A stretch of DNA of 64,000 nucleotides from Siphonodentalium dalli (taxonomy: Eukaryota; Mollusca; Scaphopoda; Gadilida; Siphonodentaliidae), in assembly GCA_032622095.1 (NCBI GenBank), contig CP136063.1:60897897-60961896 (forward strand), in the 5' to 3' direction. Both the position numbers and the translations under genes were made by a program. The notes beneath the pieces were generated by a model, which was given only the letters and a program-made list of their open reading frames with translations, was not told the origin of the DNA and searched no databases. This document shows positions 33,227 to 44,670 of this stretch, piece after piece (the first letter of the stretch is position 1; each line of letters begins with the position of its first letter).

Positions 33227-34560
33227 AGGGGCACTGCACACTCAATCCAGTCATTTAAGGTATCATCTTCTTTTATATATATACTCAATCCGGTATATGC
33301 AAGAAATAAGTGAATTTGAGCCATGGATTAGTGCAAAATGCAAAAATGTAATGGACCAAGTAACACTGCCTTAATTCGATTTCACTTTCTCTCCCACTAA
33401 AAATTGGCGATATTAAAGGGGTACTGCACAGTAAATTCGGCCATTTATTGTATTATCTCCTTTTTTTTTCAATGGTGTTATGACGTCACAATAGAAGACA
33501 GGATTGAAAAAAATAAAAGCTCTGTAAAATTAACGTTTTAAAATAACTAATCGCGTATAAACTATAAACACATGTAGAGATCACTACCACTTAGCTGTCA
33601 GGGACTAAGTGCGGAAGATGCGAAAGACATGAAGAATGTGCAGTCAACGGCTATACAGTGGCACTACAAACGATGCCAGAAGGTAGACACTTACTCATCC
33701 AGTAAATAACTTAGAAAATAAAAAAGGAGAAGGAAAAAATGGATGCAATAGTGAAAATGATGTGGCAGGTACAATATCTAATCGAAATGAGGCAAACGAA
33801 ACTGAAAATATAAATAATCAAGAAATCGCCAAGTGGATGAATCAGATAGAAAGACTAATTGAAAAGGTTATTACAAACATGGATACATTCGAAGATCGAA
33901 CTAAACTCTGATTGGAAAAACGACTAGAAATTTTCGACAAAAAGCACAAAAATGGAAAGATATATGACAGAAATGAATAGCAGAATTCAAAAGATGGAAA
34001 CAACAATCGTAAAGATCAAGAAACAGTGAAGACAAACTAGCCTTAGGATGGAGAATCCAATGAATATTAGCGAAATTGAATCAACGAGAGGTAACAACAT
34101 AGTAGTATGTAATATACCCGAAGTTTCCGAAAATTCTAGTCTAGTTTACACGTAGAAAAGGAAAATGATTTTAAGACAATATCACGGACCATAAAGGAGA
34201 TGACTACATATGAACCAGAGTTAGAAGTTGTTTCCCGCTACAGACTGGGCAATAAATGTGACAAAAATCGACCAGTAAAACTTATACTGAAAACAAAATC
34301 CACAAGAGACAGCATGATAAGAGAAGCCATTGTGTACAACAGGAAACATCTGGAGGTTAACGGAAAGAAAAGATATATTTTATCAAAGAACTAACGAGAA
34401 ATGAAATGGAAATATGTTGCAAAATCCATGGCTCAAATTCATTCATTTGTTGCACACATGGCCAACTTTAGTGTACAGTACCCATTTAATGTCGCCAAGT
34501 TTAGGGGAGAGAAAGTGAGATAGAATAAGGCAGAGTGCAAATAAAGTCAAGGAAGTGATA
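33227..34560. repeat. MITE-like inverted repeats flanking a LINE scrap
   Basis: TTAAAGGGGCACTGCACA (about 33227) and TTAAAGGGGTACTGCACAG (about 33415) are direct copies. An inverted copy lies at about 34480-34500 (TGTACAGTACCCATTTAA), and the shared neighbouring sequence CACTTTCTCTCCC is inverted at 34505-34525. GAATTTGAGCCATGGATT (33310) recurs inverted at 34425. Together they form imperfect arms of over 100 bp. Confidence 0.6.
33590..34420 (+). pseudogene. Degenerate LINE ORF1-like protein
   Basis: Broken plus-strand frames. An early KCGRCERHEECAVNGY segment looks like a Cys-rich finger. A Lys/Glu/Asn-rich coiled coil (33720-34020) follows, then NNIVVCNIPE and YRLGNKCDKNRPVKLILKTK, the RRM-like and C-terminal parts of L1/CR1-type ORF1 proteins. 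Several stops and frameshifts make it non-functional. Confidence 0.6.
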
Positions 34561-34586
34561 AGTCATCTTTCGAAGCACACCATTAA

Positions 34587-34997
34587 CACTTTTAATTTAC
34601 GTTCTGTAAAATCGGCCCTAAAAATATAAAAAATATAAGTTTTTTTTGTTTTTTTGTTGTTGAATTTTTTTTGGGTATGTTTAAGCATGCTATAGCGAAT
34701 TTAAAAACAAACTGGATAAAACCTTAGGGGCATGTTATAACTCAAAACTATCACCAAGTATTCATAGTAATAATTTTGATGCCCATGAAAAAACGTATTA
34801 AAGATTGCCTGGCACCAAACCTACAAAATAAGTCTGTTAAAGAATACAAGAAAAAATTGTAAAAAATTGTAAAAAAATAATAACAAATGATGAAAAATTG
34901 TTAGGCCAATGCATTCTCTTATATATGCGAGTCGACCATAGTGCATTGGCACAGGGTATATGGGTTGATACTAAAATTGGACCTGGCACTCAAAGGG
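34587..34997. mobile_element. TTAA-MITE family 1 (411 bp), damaged
   Basis: Right TTAA at 34998-35001 with CTGGCACTCAAAGGG. The left TTAA (34583-34586) is followed by a shortened end that joins directly to TTTACGTTCTGTAAAATCGG. Only one complete hairpin arm remains at about 34905-34945. Confidence 0.8.
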
Positions 34998-35102
34998 TTA
35001 ATTGAGTCGTGAATGGCTAGGTAATTATAATTATCCCTGATTATCCAGCTATTTATGACTCAATTGAGTGTTTCTCGGTGAAACAGCCTGAACATAAGTG
35101 TA

Positions 35103-36419
35103 CAGCACTGCTCAAATTAAGCGACCTTTTTTAATGAGGTGTACATGCATTAATACCGCGGTGCAATACCGCGACATACCGCCGATTCGCGGTTGCACTA
35201 CCACGCGCGTACCGCGGTACCACTGCGACGTTCGCAGTACCACCGCACTCCCAGCGGTAACAAATGTTGGTACCGTGGTGGCACGCGGTAATTTGTGATA
35301 TAATTTATACTGCGACCCACCGAGAACTACAAGTGCACGCCCTCGCCAAAAGTTGCAACTTCACATCAAACGATGCCGCCCGACACGCACTCTTGAGCTC
35401 AATGAATGTTCACGTAACAAAATCAAAGACTGATTTGACAATATTGTGTCTTTCATTGTTTGGTGTTTGTCTTTTGTCGCGCACATTGGTGATAACAACT
35501 TTGCTGCATGACATGTGCCATGCTTTTTTAGTTATACATTTTATTCCCACCGACAAGAAATCTTGAGGCGCAAATGTTTGTAAATTGCTTTACTATTTCA
35601 CGCATGCGTACAATCGTATGTCTTAGCGACACTATACTATTTTGACGAATATGAATATTTCTGCAATGATCGCCGCCCTGGCCTCTATACATGTATATTA
35701 AAGATTAAAATCAGACTATTACTAATGCACCGTCCCCGCTGGTTTTGATCAAATTCAGATAAATGGAGGATTTACTTCTCCCATTTTATAAGAAATTTAG
35801 ATTTCGGAAACACAAACAAAACAAAAAATTCTGCATGAGTGGAAACCGATATAGGAATCGGGTGCGTAAATCATTTGACGATATGTAAGATAGAAGCTAA
35901 CAACAAAACCATTGCTCCACGGTGTTTTGCGTAATCCAGTCGCCGTAAGCTGAGTTCAAAATCTGCCAACGTGATGTATGTGTAAATTTGTAATATGTTA
36001 CATGTAAACCCGACATCTTCACTTCACACATATGTAATCCGATTACATTATTATTCATTTATATTCATTACGTGTACTTAATTACGTGCAGCTTACAGGT
36101 ATTCATTCAATACAAAAGTTATTCATAATCGTTTACCTACCGTGTGACTCCTTGTTGCAGTCGTGTTCTCTCTGCGGTGGAGGGCCGTTAGCGGTAATTT
36201 GAACGCTGTTACTGAAAAAATAACACGGTGTACGGCGGGAACGAACACCAATAACGCTGTGACCTGCGGTAACCAATGGTAAAAATACTGTACCAGTACC
36301 GCGGGTCAACCGCCCTCCGCCGCGGTACAGAATGATAACCGCGGTATTTTGGTGGTATCACCGCGGTAAGTACCGGCCCATAACCTCGTTAAACAGGTCG
36401 CTTAATGAGAGCATAGCTG
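35103..36419. mobile_element. Tc1/mariner-like element (1.3 kb) with CCGCGG-rich ends
   Basis: Ends CAGCACTGCTCAAATTAAGC and (complement) CAGCTATGCTCTCATTAAGC, flanked by TA (35101-35102, 36420-36421). Both subterminal zones carry many ACCGCGGT palindromes in GGTACCGCGGT contexts. No transposase was recognised. It interrupts the C-terminal Cys-rich tail of the piggyBac gene; removing it and one TA restores that frame. Confidence 0.85.
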
Positions 36420-36999
36420 TATGTGAAAGGTGGGACCTCTATTAACTGTCTCCCTACAAATTTGATTTGCAAAGCAAGATTTGCAGCGCTTCTGCTTTCC
36501 TGGCAGCTGTACATGCATATGTGTTAGTTTTATGTGGTTACTAACACCAGGCTTATTGGAACGCTGTCTTTTTCAACAAGTAAACCCATTAATTAGCAAT
36601 TCTCCCAGTTCAAGGATAAAGTCCTTCTGGTCCATCTTGACCCCTTTCTTTCTTTTCATCACTCTCTTAGAAACCATATTGTAACATATAACCGAGTTGA
36701 CCCTACAACAATCAACCATGAACTACATAATAAACTTCAAATATTTCTTTGATGATCTGTCGCTGGGGTACTTCTTTCGCATTTGGTCATGAACATCCAC
36801 TCCGTTCATGTGTTGATTATACAATTTAAATGCATTGAGTTGAGGGATCTCGACTAATTGTCCATTAACTCGCCACTTACAAACAGAACTACCATCTGCC
36901 TCTGACAGGTTATGTGCAAGCTCAACAATATTGTTGTCGTTCCATGCGACAATTTGGCTCTGGTGCTGCTGGTATGTTACACTGTCAGCTTAAAAATGA

Positions 37000-37707
37000 G
37001 TTTTAGATATCGTACGGTACCGTAGCAGTATATTTTAATAACTTAAAAACAAAACTGCTTACAGACATGGTTCTTCAGACGGGATATATACATATAAATA
37101 AATGATATGGCCGCCTCCAGTATTGATGTGTATAACGTCAGTCAATGAGGGTAGATTATTGGCAAATATAGGCTGTATTATCGCATATAGTAAATGTAGG
37201 TAGACATATAAGCAGTCGACAATCAGACGAAACAAATCATGCGATTGTAAACTCCACCATAACAAGATGTCACACATACTCCACCATAACAAGATGTCGC
37301 ACATACTCCACCATAACAAGATGTCACGCATACTCTACTATCGCTAATGTGGTACATGTGTCCACAGCCACTATCTCTGAAAAAAACACCAAACTACATT
37401 AATTTCTTATATTGACATAGCTGTTATTGATTTCCATGATTATATATAAACCTGTGAAATTTTGTTGAATGTACGTTTATTTTTTTCATAGCTTTTAAAT
37501 TCAATTTATAAAGTCATATATATCTAAGTTAACAGCATATATCCTGCAGCTTACAGTTTACATACTTATGCATATAAATTGTCAGATTCAAGCAATGGCA
37601 AGCCACAAAAAATAAGCAAAGGCCTACAAACATATCAGCCACGTTTTCTTTAATTTTGTTTCAATTTAGAAACAAGATCTTGTTACTTTATGTATAATTA
37701 TCATTTA
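37000..37707. other. Linker sequence with a 25-bp triple repeat
   Basis: 37251-37330 holds three copies of ACTCCACCATAACAAGATGT. The minus-strand frame over 37059-37331 (NLPSLTDVIHINTGGG) is not recognised. The region separates the piggyBac C-terminal part from the minisatellite. Confidence 0.5.
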
Positions 37708-38238
37708 TTGTTAGGCTATATAATATACCGTACCTCTTGTTAGGCTATATAATATACCGTACCTCTTGTTAGGCTATATAATATACCGCACCTCTTGTTA
37801 GGCTATATAATATACCGCACCTCTTGTTAGGCTATATAATATACCGCACCTCTTGTTAGGCTATATAATATACCGTACCTCTTGTTAGGCTATATAATAT
37901 ACCGTACCTCTTGTTAGGCTATATAATATACCGCACCTCTTGTTAGGCTATATAATATACCGCACCTCTTGTTAGGCTATATAATATACCGCACCTCTTG
38001 TTAGGCTATATAATATACCGCACCTCTTGTTAGGCTATATAATATACCGTACCTCTTGTTAGGCTATATAATATACCGCACCTCTTGTTAGGCTATATAA
38101 TATACCGCACCTCTTGTTAGGCTATATAATATACCGCACCTCTTGTTAGGCTCTTGTTAGGCTATATAATATACCGTACCTCTTGTTAGGCTATATAATA
38201 TACCGTACCTCTTGTTAGGCTATATAATATACCGTACC
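37708..38238. repeat. 29-bp minisatellite, about 18 units
   Basis: Unit TTGTTAGGC + TATATAATATA + CCGTACCTC, with CCGCACC variants. The last unit runs straight into CCTATGGTCGACTCG, the loop and right arm of the family hairpin. Unit pieces TTGTTAGGC, TATATA and ACCT match the left flank and arm of intact hairpins in the same order, so the array looks derived from a MITE hairpin. Confidence 0.92.
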
Positions 38239-38421
38239 TATGGTCGACTCGCATATATAAGAGAATGCATTGGCACAGGGCATAACTGTAACTGTAACTG
38301 TATCACAATGTGGTCAAGGAGCCGGTTCCAATGATATCCATATTTGTATGGTTCTATTGAGACAGACCGAAGATATTTTAGGCTGTTGAAGCTTTATTTG
38401 GCCGGTTTGTTGGGTAAAGGG
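38239..38421. mobile_element. TTAA-MITE family 2, right part
   Basis: Right hairpin arm, then GGCACAGGGCATAACTGTAA, the family-2 tail (GATATCCATATTTGTATGG) and the end TTGTTGGGTAAAGGG followed by TTAA at 38422-38425. The left half is replaced by the minisatellite. Confidence 0.88.
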
Positions 38422-38977
38422 TTAAGGGTGGCGCAGCTATCTAGACCATCCCTTCTCAGGTGACGAATGAGTGGAACCCCAGTAAAGTACCTATTGTAGT
38501 ATAACACATGTCCTTTGTCAGCTCTCTGCTCATATCCCAAATAACTCTATAACCTAGACCATATTGGTTTTGGATAGCAGTGCGATCTCTTTTACCTGTA
38601 TACAATTGATATTTAGACATAAAATGATTCCTCCCATCGCACGTTGCGATGGTTTATTTGGCATACTGTCTAATTTCCGATTGACCTCTGTAACCCTTCA
38701 TGGCTTCGTCTATAGAGATCTGTTTGGAATATTTGAAACGTTTCATAAAATTTGTACAGGTCATATCAAACATTGGCTTAACTTTGTTTATCAGTGGTAA
38801 TCTGGATCAGTTCTCGGTGTTCTTGCTGCATAAACATTCACATGCAAGTATTGTGTCAAGCTTTTCGTACCGCGCCTTCATCATCGTCTTCTGGAATCCA
38901 GCATTGCCCATGAACTCATTTTTACTCCCAATAGTCAGAATAACTTGTCCTTTGTGACACACCCATTAGTATATTAA

Positions 38978-39165
38978 CCCTTTGAGTGCCAGGTCCGATT
39001 TTTGTATCAACCCATATACCCTGTGCCAATGCATTCTCTTATATATGCGAGTCGACCATAGGTCGCCTCGCATATATAAGAGAATGCATTGGCCTAACAA
39101 TTTTTCATCATTTGTTATTATTTTTTACAATTTTTAACAACCAAAAAAAAAATCTTAAAAAAAAA
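38978..39165. mobile_element. TTAA-MITE family 1, one end, with full hairpin
   Basis: TTAA at 38974-38977, CCCTTTGAGTGCCAGGTCCG, then a hairpin at 39025-39093 and an A/T-rich tail. The far end is lost: the sequence joins the piggyBac frame at about 39165 after AAATCGGC. Confidence 0.85.
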
Positions 39166-39599
39166 AAAAAATCGGCAGCATTTGTTTGGGACCAACGGGG
39201 ATCTGCCACTCCATATGCATTTGTATTTTTTGCTATATGATATGCCATCCGCCATAAAAAGTTCAAAATAAGCAAGTGGGGTGGCTTTCTCCACATTGAA
39301 CTCGTCCGGGAGTATGCAACCTTTGGACCATCACAGTTTTAATTTATTGTGCTGTTTTCAATAATTGTTTCTACATCACTTTCATCCTCCGATATGTCTT
39401 GTTCCTCGTCTGACTCTGAATTGAAACCACTGAATTCACTTAATGCATCATTGTCCGAATTAAATATATCTAACGCCTCTTTATTTGTAAGCAGATCAAA
39501 ATCGTATCTATCAAATTCGCTTTCACTGTCCGACACTTCTAACACCTGCAGTGCCTCTTCATTTGTTAATAACGAATCCATAATCGAATCCATCATCAT

Positions 39600-40200
39600 A
39601 CGACTTTGGTAATCTACCCCAACATATTTGAACTCGTCTGCATTTACATATTCAATTTTACCTCACTTGCACATCACGAATTATCCCCCCTGTCGCTCAA
39701 GTAAACAACACGCGTACCGCAAATTTTTTGTTCGTGTTTTGCTGAAAATCATTTTTTTTTTCTTCCATCAAATACATACATATCAGTAGCAATAAGATAC
39801 ACACAAAGAGGAATTATTAGAGGGAATATGGATTGAAAAACACGCTGGGAGGCCTTAATATTCGCCACAACTCACCGCGTTTAACAATGTTCACAAATTA
39901 TAGAAATGTCCCCAAATTAGAAGGCACATTTGACAAAGTTTCTCCATAAAATCACCCTTTTTATGATCTGTTTGTGTGTGTATATTGCTTCATTTGATCA
40001 CAATTCAAGTTTCTAAATTTGTTCAGGTTCACATATAGTTAGATTAAATTAAATTTTAATTGGAATACCCATGATCAGTGTGTTGGTGGACTGTTTGGTG
40101 AACTTACAAGCACCATACATCTATAAAATGGATCCAATATTCCCTAGTGGTCAATAAATGTCAGATTGTAACCTCAAAAACTTGGAAAATATAAGGGTAA
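39600..40200. other. No recognised gene
   Basis: AT-rich sequence upstream of the piggyBac start and ending at the TAA target copy (40198-40200) of the next transposon. I searched it for a piggyBac-type end and found none. Confidence 0.4.
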
Positions 40201-40774
40201 GGCCAAAAAAAAAAGTGTTTTGATTCTCGGGCAATTTGTTTTGAGAATCGATGAGGAAGCGAGGGTTTTATTTTTATTTTGTATTTTTCTTATGGGGATA
40301 ATGCTCATAGTTATCATGGATTATTATGCTTCCCAGGTTAAGAAAATGTAAGGAGAACATTGTTTTGATATAAACTAATGTATTCTGTTATAAAAATTGG
40401 CCAATTATCACATTGTACTACTCGTACATCAAATCTGAAATAAAGAATAACATAAATGTTTGACATTGTAACTCTCCGTACATCATATAGGGATTTACCA
40501 GAATGATATATATATATACAATGTATATTTCAATTTACTGTTGTTGATATATTTGATATATGTATGTACCTTTTATAGTATATATCTATTTATATCTATC
40601 AATATACATTAATATTTTAATATCCATTTATACTATAGTATCTGCATGTATCCACTGTTATTAAAATGTATATATATATTGTTTTCAATGGTGATCCCTG
40701 TATGAAACATCAAATGAAATAAATAAAAATATGGTATATTTGGCACTGTGTCAGTTTATGATTGCAGTTCATTC

Positions 40775-42268
40775 TCACTTTTTTGTGAGCTTTGCACATT
40801 TTGCAGACAGCTTTGTCTGCTTTTCTGCCTGCAAATTTCTTTTACGACTCAACACTGTTTGGAATTTGGTAATACATAGGGTGCACTGTGGATGACATCC
40901 TTCAACATGTTGCAGATCACCAGACTCTTCACACCCACATTTAATACATATGTCTGTGAATGCTTTCGAGCTAAAGTATGGAATCTCAAGTGATGAGCCA
41001 CAAGTGTAGTCATACAATTCCAACACTCTTTCAAGCAAGTTTATGTCACTCGCAATAAGTTTTTTCTCACAATAAAGTACTCTTGGCTTGTTACGCTCGG
41101 TGCATGAAACAACACGTTTAATGGCGTTTGTAGTCTGCGCTGAAGGAGAGAATGGTATACCATGACTTTTTTCAGCTTTGGTAACAAGTGAAGGCCTGCG
41201 GGTTTCTGCAGTGTCCTTTCCATACACTTCACTGAATGGCTTGAAGTGTTCCCCATTACTGTCTGGGGCGGGGTCAGGAATCCTATGCAACTTAATAAAG
41301 TCTTCCTGTGGGAGACGAACAAGCTTGCAAATGGAACACTCTCGGTCGCCACATTGTTTAATTGTGACAACATATTGTCGGATAATGCAACAGTGTTCCA
41401 TAAAGTTCATTAAATAGTTCTTGGATTTCAGCTGCGCACTCTTGTCATCTTGAGCAATGTTTCTATCAATATTCTGTAGCTCTGTCCAAAGAAGTTCAAT
41501 ATCGCCATCACTAGCTGGATCAAACACATGGAATGGCTGTTCTTTTAGGGATAGCTTCCCAAACAGACCACTCAGGAGCATTTTTACAAGAGCAACACTT
41601 TGGAGGAAGGCATCTTTAAATCCAGGAACTTTCTCTGCTTTTTCACGAAGATCACTCATTTTGTTGCATGACTTCATTTTAGTCTCAAATTCTTCATCCA
41701 TTGTTCCTCTCATGAGACCAACAGTGTTAAGAGCCAGGTTCAGAATAGACATTATTCGCTCCGGTGTATTTCTCCATGATGCATTAGGTGCTGTACGCGT
41801 CGCAACCAACATATCCAAATCTAATTGCCGGAACAGAGCAATTAAAGATGCTTGGACAGTTAGATAATTTGTGCGATGGTCTGGACCACCGTCGCTATAG
41901 AGAAATAACACTGGCTTTACATCAGCGTTACTGTCATTAGAACGAGTTTTGACAATGTTCGAAAGTTCTGCCATATGACGCATTGGAGTAGATGTTTCGA
42001 AAACATGGTCTTTGACACCAATGTAAACATCCCCTCTGTAGAATGATCCTTCCATATCAGTTGGAACGTCCACCATGAGAGCAACACTTGGAATTACACT
42101 ACACTTAGTAAAGTCGTGGTCAGCTACTGAAAATACTTTACCAGCTGCAACAATCACTAGGCGCCCGCGATCTACTGCAGCTACTGGTACAGCTGGCTCC
42201 CCCACTTTACAGAAGTATTTATCATCGACACAAACAAGACTTGATATGTGTCTATGCTGAACCGCCAT
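40775..42268 (-). CDS. DDE-like transposase/integrase of an uncharacterised invertebrate family
   Basis: 497 residues. Near the start is LVCVDDKYFCKVGEP (first Asp pair), then VADHDFTKCSVIPSVAL, LFLYSDGGPDHRTNY (Asp block), and RTAPNASWRNTPERIMSIL (candidate catalytic Glu in PER). The order Asp...SDGGPDH...N-P-E fits an RNase-H-fold DDE enzyme. The C-terminal half has paired cysteines (CGDRECSIC; CIKCGCEES; CHPQCTLC), likely zinc-binding. I recall related repeated proteins in cnidarians, molluscs and lancelets, mostly unnamed. The ATG at 42268 probably lies inside a longer ancestral frame, since protein-like sequence continues upstream in other frames. It ends with a Lys-rich tail close to the left terminal repeat. 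Confidence 0.65.
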   Translation of the reverse strand: MAVQHRHISSLVCVDDKYFCKVGEPAVPVAAVDRGRLVIVAAGKVFSVADHDFTKCSVIPSVALMVDVPTDMEGSFYRGDVYIGVKDHVFETSTPMRHMAELSNIVKTRSNDSNADVKPVLFLYSDGGPDHRTNYLTVQASLIALFRQLDLDMLVATRTAPNASWRNTPERIMSILNLALNTVGLMRGTMDEEFETKMKSCNKMSDLREKAEKVPGFKDAFLQSVALVKMLLSGLFGKLSLKEQPFHVFDPASDGDIELLWTELQNIDRNIAQDDKSAQLKSKNYLMNFMEHCCIIRQYVVTIKQCGDRECSICKLVRLPQEDFIKLHRIPDPAPDSNGEHFKPFSEVYGKDTAETRRPSLVTKAEKSHGIPFSPSAQTTNAIKRVVSCTERNKPRVLYCEKKLIASDINLLERVLELYDYTCGSSLEIPYFSSKAFTDICIKCGCEESGDLQHVEGCHPQCTLCITKFQTVLSRKRNLQAEKQTKLSAKCAKLTKK

Positions 42269-43999
42269 TTCCTTAAGATATCGGAATAAGGATGCACAGT
42301 AGTGGTCGTCTTCATGTATTTTCCGAAATAACCTGGATTTGGACCATAAACTTCACATTCAGTTTTCCGGTGTATTGAAGTGAAGCTTTGGTGTGAGGAT
42401 TTTTCGGCGCGAATTGTAGTCTTAACCATTGTTCACTTGGAACTTGTCGTAAGTGAGGCACTGAAATGGCAGATGCATATAGGTAAGCTGATCATCAGAA
42501 TGACGTCTCTCGTGGCATGCCTCCTCAACCACGTTTTCAAAGTAGGTTTTACAGTGGCTGAAGAAAATGTCAAACTTGGGGGGGGGAGGGTGGTCTGCCA
42601 AGGTTGTGATGTCTTAAATCTGTTATGATATCAGGGTCTTACATTTCGAATGCCATTGAAACGCGTTCATCACTTTCTGCTGTGGCGGAACTTACAGCTG
42701 CAGACGCATCACGGTTAGATCTCTGTAGATCCATCTTAATTGAGCAACATTTGTACCACACATACGGCGACAGAGTGATATGAATTTCTTTCTCGTGACA
42801 CGCATGTGGAAGATTGGCATGTCACTTCGCAGTTTTTTGCAAAAGTTATTGTTCTCATTCGTTATGGTATCCTCGGAATCTGATGATGGAACTTTCCAGA
42901 GAAAATCATATGTCCCTAGATTATTTCCAAAACAGTAGCTAAACATATACGATTTCATTGGCATTGCTTCCTGAATGTTTTCGAAGAAATATCGTCTCTG
43001 TCTTCTATCATCTGGTGTCAATTCATCGATAGAAATTGGGTTGTAATATGTTGAGGCGGTGAGCAGATCAACCAGAGATTTGTATCTGGCTACGTAAGAT
43101 GGTTTTAAATGTTTTTCGCACTACACAGAGTCAGATGTTCACTGGAGGCACTGTGAAATCCACTTTCGAAGGATAAGTTTTTAGATGTGGTCGCACGTTT
43201 ATCTTCCATATAGACCAGATACTTGTGAAAACTGTCAGCCAGATCCTGAACAGCCCATTTAACCGAACGTCACATTTCTGCTTGAATCCATGGTTGTTCA
43301 GATATTTTATCAAGTGTTGTAGCATGTACCATCATCTCATTGGCAGTTATGTTGCGCACTTATGATGATGTGCAGTCGGGTTATTGTACCCAAATAACTT
43401 CTCGAAAGTTTTTGGCATCAAACATAAGCGTTCCTCCAAACGATTCCGGATAGGGTCAGCATACCAAATGGCTGCAGTAACTTCTTTACAAAAAAACTTT
43501 GCCTGTTGTATTTACATGCCCTGGCATGAAGCCAAGTTTCAGATCTTTTAACCATTCTACGAAATCGTTGAATGATGATTCATTCTTGTTGAGTTTGGCT
43601 GACTTGTATTTCTCTGGTCAGCACAGTTTTTTGTTTCTTTCCATAAGAATTTGGAATGCATTTTGTACACATGTCACTTGGACGACTGGTTCTCTTTCTT
43701 GTGAACATTTTTTTATTTCTATTTTGATATAACGTACAAAGAGTTCCAACAGTTTCTGACACAAGTGCGGTATCTGTTATTTTTTGAAATTCTCCTGACT
43801 TTTTTAAACCAACAGATATTTCAGTGTAGTGGTCAGGGTGATCAACTATGAATGGGTTCAGGAGAAATCTTATCAGATTCAGTGGGTCCATCTCCCAGGT
43901 CGCCGACAAACAGCTTTTTCCTGAGCTGGCCCAGGGTGATATCGTTCTGAATGTTGTAGATTGTCAACTCGACTAACGTTTTACCGCCTCTCGTCACAG
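42269..43999 (-). pseudogene. Decayed N-terminal part of the DDE-like transposon protein
   Basis: Minus-strand protein-like stretches in several frames: MLIPITVTRGGKTLVEL from 43998, NPFIVDHPDHYTEISVGL to MCTKCIPNSYGKKQKT (43850-43630), FNDFVEWLKDLKLGFMPGHV (43570-43510), FISLCRRMCGTNVAQLRW (about 42790-42730), and CEVYGPNPGYFGKYM (42350). At least four frameshifts or stops separate them. This is either decay or unspliced introns; splice sites were not convincing. Confidence 0.45.
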
Positions 44000-44670
44000 T
44001 TATTGGGATGAGCATGTTGCGTTTCTATTCTAATATTGTTACGAATCAAGCATGTTTAATAACAAACAGAAGGAAACATCCGGGTCAATTTAATACTCAA
44101 ATAAAAATACGGAATGTGAATACAATCGAAACGAATAGATTATTGGTAGTGATCTTCATAGAAAGTTGAGAATGACTTGTTCTGCCGTATCTGAATAAGT
44201 TAATATGTACCTCAATACATGCTAGCCATAAAAACTTCAAATATTAAACCAGCATACACATTGCCAATACACACCATATTTTTTCCGGTTTGCGTTCTCG
44301 AAAGCGGAAATAACAGAATTGTTACCACACAAAGAGTGGGTTATCTACCTTTCGAATTTATCTTAAAATGCCGGAATATTTGAAAACATTTGACTTGGGG
44401 TTTGGGGTTTGGGCAGCTTGTGGTGACAATAAACCTGGTAGTTATCGTTGCCTAGTGTCTGTTTTTGAATACCAACACGTACACCATTGTATGTCTATCA
44501 TATCCGATGTTTGAAACATAACTAATTTCTTTTTTCTAGTTTCCCATTTTCGTGTTATCAGTTGACAGCATCAGTCAATTTGAAAATCGTAATAAAATGC
44601 TTCAACGCGAGCCTTTTTTTCCAGACTCGGCTATGCCCGGGAATCAAAACCGTTTTTTTTTTTGGCCTAA

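Larger units (their letters stand above)
35053..39599 (-). pseudogene. piggyBac transposase gene in pieces
   Basis: In coding order: an acidic N-terminus at 39599-39339; FNVEKATPLAYFELFMADGI and NTNAYGVADPRWSQ at 39330-39170 (frameshift between); after a MITE, ILMGVSQRTSYSDYW at 38970, then MMKARYEKLDTI and ISIDEAMKGYRGQ (first catalytic Asp) to 38440; YYNRYFTGVPLIRHL, where the second catalytic Asp of piggyBac (usually DxFF/DRYF) reads Asn; then after a MITE/minisatellite, IPQLNAFKLYNQHMNGVDVH (third Asp) at about 36810; a Cys/His tail KRCKSC and, beyond a Tc1-like insertion, HIHLCSGCFTEK and a stop at 35053. Multiple frameshifts and the Asp-to-Asn change make it dead. Its own terminal repeats were not identified. 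Confidence 0.8.
40201..44667. mobile_element. 4.47-kb DNA transposon with GGCC ends and DDE-like protein
   Basis: Inverted repeats of about 34 bp: GGCC, a run of 10-11 A, then GTTTTGATTCCCGGGCA (left copy TCTCGGGCA). A 3-bp duplication TAA lies on both sides (40198-40200, 44668-44670). Inside on the minus strand lie a 497-codon ORF and a decayed upstream part. The end pattern recalls Harbinger (GGCC, TWA), but the protein is not a Harbinger transposase, so the superfamily is left open. Confidence 0.8.

Noticed and set aside
41178-42260. Plus-strand frames opposite the 497-residue ORF
   Set aside because: Shadow frames; the minus-strand protein has consistent catalytic blocks.
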